Origin: Torymus aiolomorphi
Taxonomy: Eukaryota > Arthropoda > Insecta > Hymenoptera > Torymidae
Direction of reading: 5' to 3'
DNA: 64,000 bases
Assembly (NCBI GenBank): GCA_036365515.1
Contig: CM070873.1
Location: 74,550,529-74,614,528 of the forward strand
Shown here: positions 52,166-63,100 of the stretch, one piece after another
Layout: each line of letters opens with the position of its first letter
Numbering within the stretch: the first letter of the stretch is position 1
Made by a program: the position numbers and the translations under genes
The notes under the pieces: generated by a model
Seen by the model: the letters and a program-made list of their open reading frames with translations, nothing else
Told to the model about the DNA's origin: nothing
The model's database searches: none

Positions 52166-52290
52166 ACATAGAATTTTTATTTGAAGCATGAATAAAATCA
52201 ATATTTAAAATTTTATAAACAAAATAATAGATTTATTTTTTGACTTATTTATATGTTACATTTAACGACTCTGAAATATATATATATTTA
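52166..52290. other. 3' untranslated region of the transposon gene
   Basis: AT-rich stretch between the TIR and the stop codon of the minus-strand gene. An AATAAA-like polyadenylation signal could lie in it on the minus strand, but I cannot fix its position. Confidence 0.35.
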
Positions 52291-53209
52291 TTAATTAATC
52301 AAATTAAGATAAAAATCATGATACTGATTCGGTATTAGATTTTTCTTCATTAGCATACGAAAATCGTTCGCTTTTTCCTTATCAATAGGCAGTTTTGAGG
52401 CATAACACCTAATTAATAATTTTTCTTCATTAAATTTTACAGATGAAATGTTCACTTCCTTCTTATAATTTAAACAATATTTAATTGTTTTATCGGGCTT
52501 AATTTCAATTTCCGATATAGTAGAGACAGGGATTTTTTTCCAAAATCTTTTGTCGCACAAGGCTGAAAAATCAAAAATTTCATCTTGCGATATTTCGTTC
52601 ACCACATACTTTGGCTCTTCAGATTTTGCTGTTCTAATAATATTACACCATTCTTCTTGGCTGAAAATGGGAAGTTGCCTTTCAAACGCTCTTTCTATAA
52701 CTGAATGGACAGAGTCTCCACTGGATTGGGTGTGCCCTTTGACCAAATATCTAAATAAAGATAACGAGAAAAGTATGCTATCAATATACGTTTAAAATAT
52801 CCAGTGTATAATAAAACCACAGTTGTAAAAAATGCTTTATTTAAAAAAATGTTTAAGACTTTATGGTATAAGGATTTAAAAACGCCGCGCCATCCATCGA
52901 TTCAAATATGCCGCTCATAGAGTCACGACATAAGTTCTTTGTAATAATTAATAAGTAGTTAATTATTTAATAAACTCCAAGTTAAGTTATTTTTCGAGTT
53001 AGAGCTTCAACGCTTAATTGAGCAACGAATTCCACGTTCCAGTTGGTCAAACCGGCGACCATTGTAGAAACACCTTTCTACTCCTAGACCCCGACTTGGG
53101 TCGTAACAATACATATTATACGCGCGGTCTGTAATGGAATGGCAGTAGTGGCAGTCCATTTACTTCGTTTAAGATTGTAAATATCTATTGTCACGCGAAA
53201 AATTATAAA

Positions 53210-53507
53210 GTGTACGCCTCTGTCTCTATGTATCGGTCTTTGACTTTACGTTTCTGTCTTAACGTCTCTGTCTCTATGTCTATGTCTCTACGCCTCTGTC
53301 TCTACGGCTCTGACTCAGTCTCTACGTGTTTGTGTCTACGCCTCTTTCTCTACGTCTCTGCCTGTACATCTCTGTCTCTGACTCAGTCTCTACCTTTCTG
53401 TGTATACGCCTCTGTCTCTATGTATCGGTCTTTGACTTTACGTTTCTGTCTTCACGTCTCTGTCTCTATGTCTATGTCTCTACGCCTCTGGCTCTACTTT
53501 CTGTATC
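53210..53507. repeat. 298 bp copy of the 50205-50502 satellite segment
   Basis: Nearly base-for-base copy of 50205-50502 starting GTGTACGCCTCTG and ending TTCTGTATC, in the same orientation, with only a few substitutions. It lies inside the big transposon, whereas the source-like array is outside it. Confidence 0.9.
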
Positions 53508-54461
53508 TAATATAAAGTGTATTATAATAATTGTAGAAGCAGGGACAACAGGAGGACCCACCAACGAAGAAAAAAAAACATAGTAAAATTAAGGGACCAC
53601 AATAGAGAAACATAACCTACAAGATCACGGATGGGCCATAGTTCAGCTGTTGAAGAACGTTTTTGTGTTATCGTTTTATGAGTATATTTGTATATATATT
53701 TAAGTTATAAAGTAATAGTATTTAATAAGTATTAAACTTTAGTTTTGTATCATTTAGTTATATGAGTTAATTTTTATTTCTTTATATGTCTAAAAGTTTA
53801 TTTTTGCCAAGAGTATTGTAGTTTAAAATTTTTTAATACAGCTATATTTACATTTGCCATAATAATTTTTGCCTCTGATACAAACCTTTTAAATTTCTAG
53901 TCATCAACGAGTGTCAAAGTTTTTGTTCAACCATTCATGGATTGGATAGGTGTGAAAAATACCTGGCTCTAAAATGTATCATCGGTTTCATCTATTCAAA
54001 TGTCAAATTGTGAAAGAGAATCGACTCACAATGTAGAAATTCACAGGTAACTCCAAATAGAGCTTTACGTCTAATAATGAAATTTTTAAACTACCTAGTA
54101 GCTAATGAAATTTGAATTTTATCTATGAGAATAAAAATAATATCTTATATCTCAAAACTAATGTAAAATAAACAGACTTCAATCTAAGAAAGGAATTACG
54201 ATACTTGTATTTTCTGTTGTAGTCATTGGTCTTACAAAATTTTAAACAATTATAGACTTTCATGATCAGAATGAACAAGTTTAAGCTTCTTTATTATCAA
54301 AGTATTTCTGGTTTATTATAATATCAGATTATTATGATCTTTTAGTGAACAACTGTATATATTATTATAAAGTAAATTATTCAATGATGTAGTTTTAAAT
54401 TTTAACTATGAAGAAACTATAAAGACAGTGACCTAAAATTTAAATTATTAATTTAATTATA

Positions 54462-54835
54462 TATATCCAAAACAAAAATATTAAAGTTTACAATTTTTTC
54501 CTTTTATAAAGATTTAAGAGATTTGATAAATAGGTTTAGCCGTAAAATAATTATGTCTTCGATTTTTAAATTCTTATAATTTCTGTTCACTTAAACCATT
54601 TCCAAAAATATAATTTGTTATTTCATCAAGGCACATTATTAAATATATATCTAAAACAAAAATATTATAGTTTATAATTTTTTCCTTTTATAAAGGTTTA
54701 AGAGATTTTATAAATAGGTTTAGCCGTAAAATAATTATGTATTTGATTTTTAAATTCTTATAATTTCTGTTCACTTAAATCATTTGCAAAAATTTATTTT
54801 GTTATTTCATCAAGGCACATTATTTACTTTATTAT
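54462..54835. repeat. 184 bp tandem duplication
   Basis: TTTAGCCGTAAAATAATTAT occurs at 54535 and 54719, and the flanks are alike over the whole 184 bp. Confidence 0.9.
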
Positions 54836-57216
54836 GTGGTTTTCAGATTTAAATTGTCAAGTTTTAAGTCCAACCAAAAGATGATCACTGATACTGGCAC
54901 AAGGGTGAATGATGACCATGTGCAGATAGAAAACAATGAATACGTTACAGATCATCGCAACAACTGATAATGTTTAAGTGATATCTCTTTTTTTATTCAT
55001 TTAATAAATTTACTTCATATGATTTGAAAAGTTATGTTATTAATTTTTGATAAGTAGACTGAATCTATTTTATCTTTCTTTCAGGTGAAAGTGTACTGAC
55101 TCAACAATTTTTTTTAAATATAGAACCAAATTTTCAGCGAGGACTGCTGTTCGGGAGAGCCTTATACATTCACCATGGTAAAAATTGTAACACCTCAAAT
55201 TCACCTCAAATGTTTTAAGCGTTTCTTATGTGATCAAGTTTATAAAGATTGTTGTTTATTGATTACAAGGTCTTTTTTTTTTCGCGAAGGCGAAAGTATA
55301 TGGCTCTTGAATACTGCGAGCGAGCTTTAAATGTAAAAACGAAGTTTTCATATAGACTGCAGGAAGAGTTAGCGTGGTGAGAAAAGTGAGGTACACATGG
55401 ACCCCCAGTCCTGCTAGTGAATAAATAGTTGTAAGATATTTTTTACCTATGCGAAATCGTGACTCCTAACGAAATTGCAGCCTTTGTGTACATCGTATAT
55501 AAAATTTGGTTTTTATTTTGGCCGCCACAGTTGTCACTGCAGAACCGAAAATCTAGTGTACCCTGTCTACTCTTATTGAAAATGTACTTCCACAAACAAC
55601 TGCATATTTCGTTCGCCCCTCTTTTAGCCGTAGTCTCGTTCCATAAGAAACACTCGGCTTCTTTGCTGTTGAGGTCGAATACGGTAAAGTTGTAGATGGA
55701 CAGTTTTCTCTTATAGTAAAAAGACGAAATCTCGCCATGAGGAGCGTTCAAAACCTTCTGAAGATCATAAGAAGCACATAAAATTTGTGATTCGCTCTGC
55801 GCTTCCTCTTTGTCATTACGGACTTTATCGCGTATCTCATTTTTATTTTTTAAATGTAAATCATGTGGCACTTGATGTAATGACCATTGCTGCTGAGCAT
55901 CTGAAAAAAGGAAACCTCAATTTATATAAGATAAGGCAAAATGATTAAACATACAATATAAATAAAGAATAGTCAATTAGAAAACTATTGAGATCACAAA
56001 TAAAACCTTTGTGAACTTTTTATAAGATTTACACATTTAAAGTTTTTAAAATCATTTATGTTCGATTGCTTATTAGTTCTATGATTTCTTAACGTTAAAT
56101 AATCAATATTCTAAATAATTAAATTCAAAAAAAAAATAAAATTTTTCCAAAAATTTTGTTTATTTCAAATTTTAATTTGAAACACATAGTGACAAAATAA
56201 ATTAGCGATTTAAATTTTTAATATTTACTTACTTGGAAGAGAATAGTATGCGGCACAGTCATCACATTGATCTTTTTTTGGGTGGTGAAAAAATAAATTG
56301 AACTATTGTTAAAAACATATCTATATTCTGATGCTGTGTTAACTTCTTCGCCCTTACTTTTCATCCACATCTTATAGAGCTGGTACATTTTAGTAATAGT
56401 CAATTTTTCATTGAGATATTCTCGTGTAGTATTGCTCCTACAGTAATGTGACTCTTTTTTCGGAAAGGATTGTATGTGATCTCGAATCAATGTTAATGCA
56501 ACATCGGAAATCTTTTGCCTTTTTTTCGAATTTTTTCCTCGCATGTCACCTCCAATTATTTGTCCAGCTTGGGAATTTTTCTTTTTTGAATTGATAGTGT
56601 TTCAAGGTGTGCGTGATATTCCTGATAAAAAGTGCAAGTATACGATAAGTGGCAACGAATTAATACACATTACAAAACCACAATACAAAATAAAGATGCT
56701 CTTACCGAAAGTATTCAGGAACATCTTACGACAAACTTTAACTTCCTGTCCTGAAGCAACAAGAAAGTATTCTTTTGAACCGTTCTTATTGGTATCGGTA
56801 TTAGGCTGCTCATTTGTATCTGTCTGAATCTTGGTTTTCGTTAATCTGTCTAGATACAGCCATTGTCGCGGGCGATCTTTAAGTAGCCAAAATTCTTTAA
56901 AATGAATTTTGCGATCCGCAAGCGTAATTCTATCTGGGCATTTATAGCGACAACCTCCGCAAGTTAGTCCAATTTTCTTTTTTTTGATAGGACAGCCATT
57001 TCTAGAAGTACCAGATGTACCACTGTTCACAGCTTCTTTATAAGTATTACATTTCCAATTATGGGGTTCTCGTTTACGTTTGCGGGTACGAACTTTTCCC
57101 GAAACATTGAGAGACTCTAGATAGTAATAATCGTAATAAAACATTATGATTTAAGTCTTTCTTAAAAATTATTTCATTCACAATTCTTTATCAATAACTT
57201 TGATACTTGAATTTAC

Positions 57217-58000
57217 CTTCACTGTCATTGGATAGTGCAAACTGTGTATTTTCATCTTCTCCTGATTCCTCTGGTGGTATGTGATTAAAGCTTAGGTTTG
57301 AATCTACTTCAGTATCAGCATCGAAGTTACTAAAAGAATCACTATCATATTCGTCATTTAAATCAGATGATTTCAAAGCTCTCAATGGAATTCCTGTTGG
57401 ATTTAGCTTCAGGTTTGAATCTATAAAATAACAATTTTTTGTCATCAATCAAAATACTTTATTAATTTCTTAAAAATCATTAACTATAACTACTTGTTAA
57501 ATCATTAACTAACTAATAACGTAGAACTAGAAAGAGTATGATCTAATAATATTTGTGTTAAAATTTCAAGATTAACGTTATAAAATATGTTTATGTTATT
57601 TATTAAAAACACGTGTTTCAGAGATTATTAATAAATTACAATAGTTTAGTGAAAAGTATCTCGTATATTTTTTAAGTAAATTTGACTACTAAAAAAAATG
57701 ACAAAATTGACAGTTAATAATCGTAATAAACATTATGGTTCAAGTCTTTCATAAAAATTACTTCACTCAAAATTCTTTATCAATAACTTTTATATTTGAA
57801 TTTACCTTGACTGTCATTGGATATAGACTGCGTATTTTGATTCTCTCCTGATTCCTCCAGTGGTATGCGATTACAGTTTAAGTTTGAATCTACTTCAGTA
57901 TCAGCATCGAAATTACTAAAAGAATCACTATCATATTGGTTATTCAAATCATCTAAAGCTCTCGATGGAATTTCAGTTTGATTTAGCATCAGGTTTGAAT
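57217..58000 (-). repeat. tandem exon duplication in the candidate transposase
   Basis: Exons 58000-57806 and 57420-57217 encode near-identical acidic segments (both with YDSDSFSNFDADTEVDSNL), and the flanking intron ends are alike too (for example around 57180-57216 and 57770-57805). Both exons are phase 1 at both ends, so the duplication keeps the frame. Confidence 0.9.
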
Positions 58001-59340
58001 CTGTAAAATCAAAATTCTTACTATAATATGAAATAATAAAAAAAGATTATTAGTAGCACATTTTTACAATAATAAAAATTATAGAATTTATCAGTAAATT
58101 ATACATTGAAATACATGAAAATCTTATAACAGATTGCATAATTAATTTATGGATTTAATTATTCTAAGTCGGCTGGTGATATGTCATTAACTGAACTAAT
58201 AGATTAGTCATCTAGAAACAGAACATGCATATATATACAAACTTACTTTGACGGTTATAGTCTATTGAATCGTATGAGGTGAGATGTTTTTGAGAAATTT
58301 CAAATTGAAAATTCAAAGAAATACTTTTTAGATAATCTATAAAATATAAATGTAATTTAAAACATTAATATACAAAGAAAAATCATATAAGCATTGTTTT
58401 TTTAAAATAAATTTGAATTACCTAAGTCATCTGAAAAATTTGCATGTGTAAATTGTTTGCGAGCATTAGGATTTGACTTATCACATTCATTAAAAAATGC
58501 ATTAGATTGCAATTTACTTGAAGAATTGAATTGCCATGGATCTGAAGAATCCTCGCTTCTAATTCCAGAGAATTGCTGAACATCTGTTTTTGGTAAATTT
58601 TCATGAGACCCTTTAAGTAGGAAATAGAAATTAATAACTTTTCTTATTATTTCAAACTAATTGACTAAAAAAATATGAATATGAATAATATTTAACTTAC
58701 TTGAGACCGGACAACTTTTTAATTCTATAAAGGTCTTAGGAGAATCTGAAGTCGTATTATGAAAATTAAAGCTGTCCTTCGAATCTGTTTTATAATAAAA
58801 ATGAGAAAATATGTCTTTTGAAAAAAATGAATTGTTATAATTTTTTCCAACAAAAAGGTCAACTGTTTACCTTGTTCCAAAAATGGGTTTATCTCTTTTA
58901 CACTCTCTAGTTGATGAGTATCCTCAAACCAATCAAACTTCAAATCTATTATTTTAGAAAAATTTTATGAAAATATATATTTAAAATAATGGGAAATAAA
59001 TACGATGAAATTTACGACTATTATTAACTTGAAATAAATTAATCTGTACGCTATTAGTACATATAGTACATATAAAAAATATATCATTACAGAATGTACA
59101 AAGAAAAATTATTAAGAAAAAGTAAAAATTTTATATTAATCCAACGCTTTTGTTATAAGTGTGAATGAATTTAACGTAACACGAGAATAATAGGTATATT
59201 ATATATAAACCGTGTAGAAAATCGCGCATTTCGAGTATGATTTAGAAATGAATGCTACTTAATCGGATATTAAGTAGCATCTATGTCATCACACAATGCA
59301 TTTTCATAATAAAAATAAAGAAATACTTAACTTCATCCAT

Positions 59341-59768
59341 TGTACTACGCCTAGTGTGTATGTGCTAAACCTGCATAATTATTTCAAAGAATTACACTAT
59401 TAAACGCGTGAAAATTTCAAAAAAGGCGGTGAAGAGGTAAGGCACTCAGTACGGTGGTTTTGCTGCGTATGGCGCGCGCGCGGATTTCGATCTGTGTCTA
59501 CCCCCCCTTCAACTACTGTCACAGTAGTCGCAGTCGCAGCGGATTCCGAGAAATAGCTTTCGACTCCAAAACATTGAAAACCTCTGCTAAAGCGGAGCTT
59601 TAAAAATTTCGGAGTTGGGCGGGGGGGGGGGTGATTTCTTTACTAAATAAGACTCCTCTCATCTATTTCATTAAAATATAGGTTCTAAGAATGTTGGAAT
59701 TATTTATTGGAATATTTTAAAAGAGTAAATTATATAGTACATAAGTAATATATGCAATAAATTACAAG
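59341..59768. promoter_or_regulatory. GC-rich upstream region of the candidate transposase
   Basis: Around 59440-59640 the sequence is GC-rich with CGCGCGCGCGG and G/C runs, in contrast to the AT-rich interior. It lies directly upstream of the minus-strand gene and could be its promoter. No TATA box is obvious. Confidence 0.3.
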
Positions 59769-59770
59769 AC

Positions 59771-59805
<35 letters not shown>

Positions 59806-59816
59806 AAGAGAGAGAA
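59769..59816. repeat. (GA)n microsatellite
   Basis: AGAGAG run with two GAAAG interruptions. Confidence 0.93.
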
Positions 59817-61744
59817 CATATAGGTATGTGTATATTTACATCGAGGTTTTTGTTGGACGGTTGGCAGAGCAAAATAATCTTTCATTGGAAGAAAAAAACA
59901 ATCGAGTTTTGTGCGTATAATGAAAAATGTTAGGTTATGTTTTGTTATCAAACTTGACAGTATATGATATAAGAGCAGATGTTTTTAATTGCATTTCTTA
60001 GATGAGATAATATTTTTGTTTAGTGCATCAAAGTGTATTTAAATTAAGGAATTCATTGATAATGCTAAAGTAGAGACTAGTGGGAATATTAAGGATTGAT
60101 TATTTAACTGTCATCAGAGTAGTTTTTAATTTTGTGCTCTGTCAGTTTCATTTTTTTCGTAGTAGGATTTTTTCATTATTATAGGTAGGATATGACCGAC
60201 ATATGTTTATTAATACTCTGTTCTGAGTTTTTGTTTCTGCAAGGGCAGTTTGGGTTGTTCGACATATTCTTTCTGTAAAGACTGGGTGTTAATGAGTAGT
60301 GGTTTACTTTAATACTGTTCCTGATGAGTATATAATAAATTCAAAAATTTTTATTATGAATCATTTGGTAGTATTGGCTTTGTGAAAAATGGAGAAATAA
60401 GTTTTATTTGATATGTATTTCTTGTAAGAGGTATTTTATTATGCTGCAAGAATCTGTTACGATTGAGATTTTTTTAATATGAAGTGGATGGCCTAAATAG
60501 CCATATATATGTGGATTGGGTCTATTGTGTGAATAAAAACACTGGCGTACATTTAAAACATGAATATGCCATTTGACTTTGGCTAGTGCATATCTAAACC
60601 TGAATTTTCCAGGGTGATTGATTGAGATCCACCCGTGAGCATTACTGCAAGTTTATAATAGCTTCTTATCAAACAATTCAGAGTTTCCCTGGAACACTTT
60701 CATTTTTTATAATCTCATTCCAAATGGACAATCTATTTTTAGTTTGTATATAAGAGTTTTGTAATTGTCATATGGTAGGGGATTCATTGAAATCATTGAT
60801 TTCATTGAAATAGTTGTATAATTTGAGTATAAGTAAAAACTTTGTTCTTATGTTAATACTCAAAAATTTATATCTTTAAGCGGGCCAGCCTGAGTTAAAA
60901 CCTGATAATATAGATTTGAATATAATTAATCCAGTAATTATTTCTTCAAATCTAAATAAAAAAAATAACTTTTTAACTCAAAAACATACATAAAAAACAA
61001 CATTTTAGCACCTCACTGGCTCCTATACTTTGATTTATAAGTGTGTAATATAACTACTGGATTGAAGTATCAACTTTTGTATATCATCTCATGTCTCACA
61101 GCGCTGCTCTAGAACGCTTTGAACAAAATGAATGAGAGAGTGGATAAAATCTTTTTTTTGTATATTTATACAAAATGAACAGAGCAGATTTTTGAAAAAT
61201 TTTAATTGTTTTATTAATATACATCTTTGAATAATTTTTTAATGATTTTTTAATGATTTTGAAAATTTTTTTACATATTTCTATACATAAAAATTAATTA
61301 GGTGTCTATTTTCAAAATCTGCTGCGTTGATTTTGTGTAAATATATATAAACAAGATTTTTCCCACTCTCTCATTCATTTTGGTCAAAGTATTCCAGAGC
61401 AGCTTTTTTTTTAATATTGTTCACAAGACCTGATTTATAGTTACCAAAAGGATTTATTTCAATGAGTCAGGTGCACATTATAGCATTATGCTATTGTAAA
61501 GGGATCTTGTACTTCTTTGTTTGGGTTAGCTGTGGTTGAATTTTGGAGACAGTGATTGTTATAATCTACTAGCGTTAATTGGCGCACTACGCACGCCTAT
61601 GTTCGTCTTTTTTTATTGAAAATTTAATATTTAATTGTTCGATAAAACGATAGTTTTCGAATAGGATTTTTATATTAAGGGTATTACCTACACTGTCAGA
61701 AAACTTGCGCATATATTAGGATATATGGATTCCAAAAATTTATG
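59817..61744. other. non-coding right interior of the large transposon
   Basis: AT-rich, no supported frame. Contains the foldback at about 61100-61405. The stretch near 61560-61600 (ACTAGCGTTAATTGGCGCAC) is unlike its surroundings but unidentified. Confidence 0.4.
61100..61405. repeat. small foldback, about 300 bp
   Basis: GCTGCTCTAGAACGCTTTGA and, inverted, GCTGCTCTGGAATACTTTGA bound it. Both arms continue with CAAAATGAATGAGAGAGTG and a TTTTATCCACTC-like segment. It looks like a MITE; I see no clear target duplication. Confidence 0.7.
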
Positions 61745-62047
61745 ACCATTTTTGGCACATTTATATTTATATAGCAAAAGAAATCGGAAACAGACTTTCC
61801 AAACTCTACAGCGGTTCTCAACTAAAACGTCTATCAAAAAACAAACCGCGAGTTGGCACTTTTCTTAGCGCTCCGCCGAGATGGTACTTTTCTTAGCGAA
61901 ATAACGAGATGGTACTTTTCTTAGCGAAATAACGGGATCGTACTTTTCTTACCGAAATAACGAGATGGTACTTTTCTTACCGAAATAACGAGATGGTACT
62001 TTTCTTACCGAAATAACGAGATGGTACTTTCCTCCTCCCAGCCGACG
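61745..62047. repeat. right TIR with tandem 28 bp units
   Basis: Inverse of 51782-52165 with about five regular units plus the same two diverged inner units and unique tail. Confidence 0.93.
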
Positions 62048-62051
62048 ATTG

Positions 62052-62540
62052 ATGCATTCGGCAACGGCAATCTGGTATTGTGCTGCGTGCATGAGTACTA
62101 CTGCATTTGCAGCAGCCGTAACGGCTACCTCGGATAGGCTGCGTTTGCGCACATAAATACAGCGGAAAAACGCATGCGATCCGCGTGACCGCGAGCACTC
62201 CCTGTGTATAAGATATAAATAGATTGCGCGCGCTTTCTCATGCTACTGCTCTCAAAGGCGAATAGCGAAATAGCCATATAGTGAGTACTTAGTGCGGTGT
62301 GCCATGCGCGCGCGTGTGTCCATGGTGTGTGATGTCAACAATCACAACGTCTGGCTCCTGGCGTCCCCAGCGATGACAGCGGCTGCTGCAGTATGCCGCC
62401 CTGGTGAATGTAGTCCCTTTCATCGTGTTCGCCGGTCGATGGTAATTTGTCGTAGATAGGAAGGTAGTGTGTCAACGGCGAGAGCAGATTCAGTAAGCCC
62501 TTTCTCGTTCCTAACCTCTCTGATGGGTGAGCTGATGGTA
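62052..62540. other. right flank, GC-rich, possible promoter
   Basis: The base composition rises to mixed GC. TATAAATAG at 62213-62221 followed by TCATGCTACTGC about 25 bases later could be a core promoter on the plus strand. No downstream coding frame supports it. Confidence 0.25.
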
Positions 62541-63100
62541 CTTTCTGTTGTTGCAGGTATATCTGTAGCAGCGAGAGGAGTGTAAACGACGAGCACTGCT
62601 ACAGACTGTTTCTTGGCTGTGGAAGAAGTGTTGTCTGAATCATTTATTTATTAATTATATCTGGTTTTTAGGTGCTCAACATTCCTTGTTTGCCTCTTAT
62701 ACTAGTGACTATGTGTACAGTTAATCTGCTGCTTCTGTCTTCAGCGACTCTCAAGCTGGAGCTGTTTCCAGCAGTGAAACAACGATTAAAGGTCTCCACC
62801 AGTCCTTCCCCTCTAGTTGTTACAGATAGCTGGTACAGCGAGTGAACAATAACTATTGCTGCAGACTTTTGTTTTGTATGGTATTGTTTTTCTTTTGTGT
62901 CATCTATTTATTAGCCATATGTGGTTTTTAGGTGCTCAACTCTCCTCGCTTGTCCCCCAGAATAGGGACTGATCTGCTGTTCATGTTCTGTTGATCCCTA
63001 GGCTGAGGCAGTCCTTGACATTGAAATAAAATTGACGGTCTCTGTCAGTACTTTCCTCCCAGGTGGTGTGGTTACTGAAGTAGTAGATCGCTGTTCGATG
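62541..63100. repeat. diverged tandem duplication of about 260 bp
   Basis: TGGTTTTTAGGTGCTCAAC occurs at about 62662 and 62922. Upstream GCTGCAGACT / GCTACAGACT, the TCATTTATTTATTA block and downstream CTGCTTCTG / CTGCTGTTC segments recur in the same order. No coding frame follows. Confidence 0.65.

Larger units (their letters stand above)
52753..55446. other. large last intron of the candidate transposase, with insertions
   Basis: Holds a copy of the CTCTGTCT satellite (53210-53507), plus-strand exon-like pieces (near 54850-54967 ending TGA, with VNDDHVQIENNEYV; and near 55085-55180 with IEPNFQRGLLFGRA between a TTTCAG and a GTAAAA), and a 184 bp tandem duplication. None of these is part of the transposase. 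The exon-like pieces are weakly supported and unidentified. Confidence 0.5.
52291..59340 (-). pseudogene. multi-exon candidate DDE transposase with SDNCGGQNKN motif
   Basis: Exons on the minus strand (high to low): 58945-58871, 58784-58701, 58610-58422, 58336-58247, 58000-57806, 57420-57217, 57116-56706, 56621-56233, 55900-55447 and 52750-52291; a 9-base start exon near 59340-59332 is uncertain. Introns are GT-AG, phase matches at each junction, and most are phase 1. The product is about 850 residues. The N-terminal third is acidic and Ser/Asn-rich. 57116-56706 carries Cys pairs (LTCGGCRYKC) and KEFWLL. 56621-56233 carries GGDMRGKNSKKRQ, IQSFPKKESHY and PKKDQCDDC. 55900-55447 carries YNFTVFDL and CSDNCGGQNKNQ. 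The last exon has KGHTQSSGDSVHSVIE. There are two lesions: TGA at 56604-56602 and a one-base shift near 56290-56270. I have seen similar uncharacterised proteins in many invertebrates; the enzymatic role is inferred. Confidence 0.78.
51782..62047 (-). mobile_element. 10.3 kb DNA transposon of a class I cannot assign
   Basis: The ends are inverted copies starting CGTCGGCTGGGAGGA and are flanked by ATTG on both sides (51778-51781 and 62048-62051). The terminal inverted repeats run to about 52165 and 61760 and differ mainly in the number of 28 bp units. One multi-exon gene on the minus strand fills the interior (59340 to 52291). Its product has motifs compatible with a DDE/RNase H-fold transposase but not with a superfamily I can name. 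A large intron (52753-55446) and the left interior hold later insertions. Confidence 0.82.

Noticed and set aside
52865..53110. Possible solo LTR on the minus strand starting TGTTACGACC near 53109
   Set aside because: No matching second end or target duplication could be found.
62052..62230. Minus-strand frames of 67-73 codons at the right TIR
   Set aside because: They end within the 28 bp modules and have no recognisable domain.
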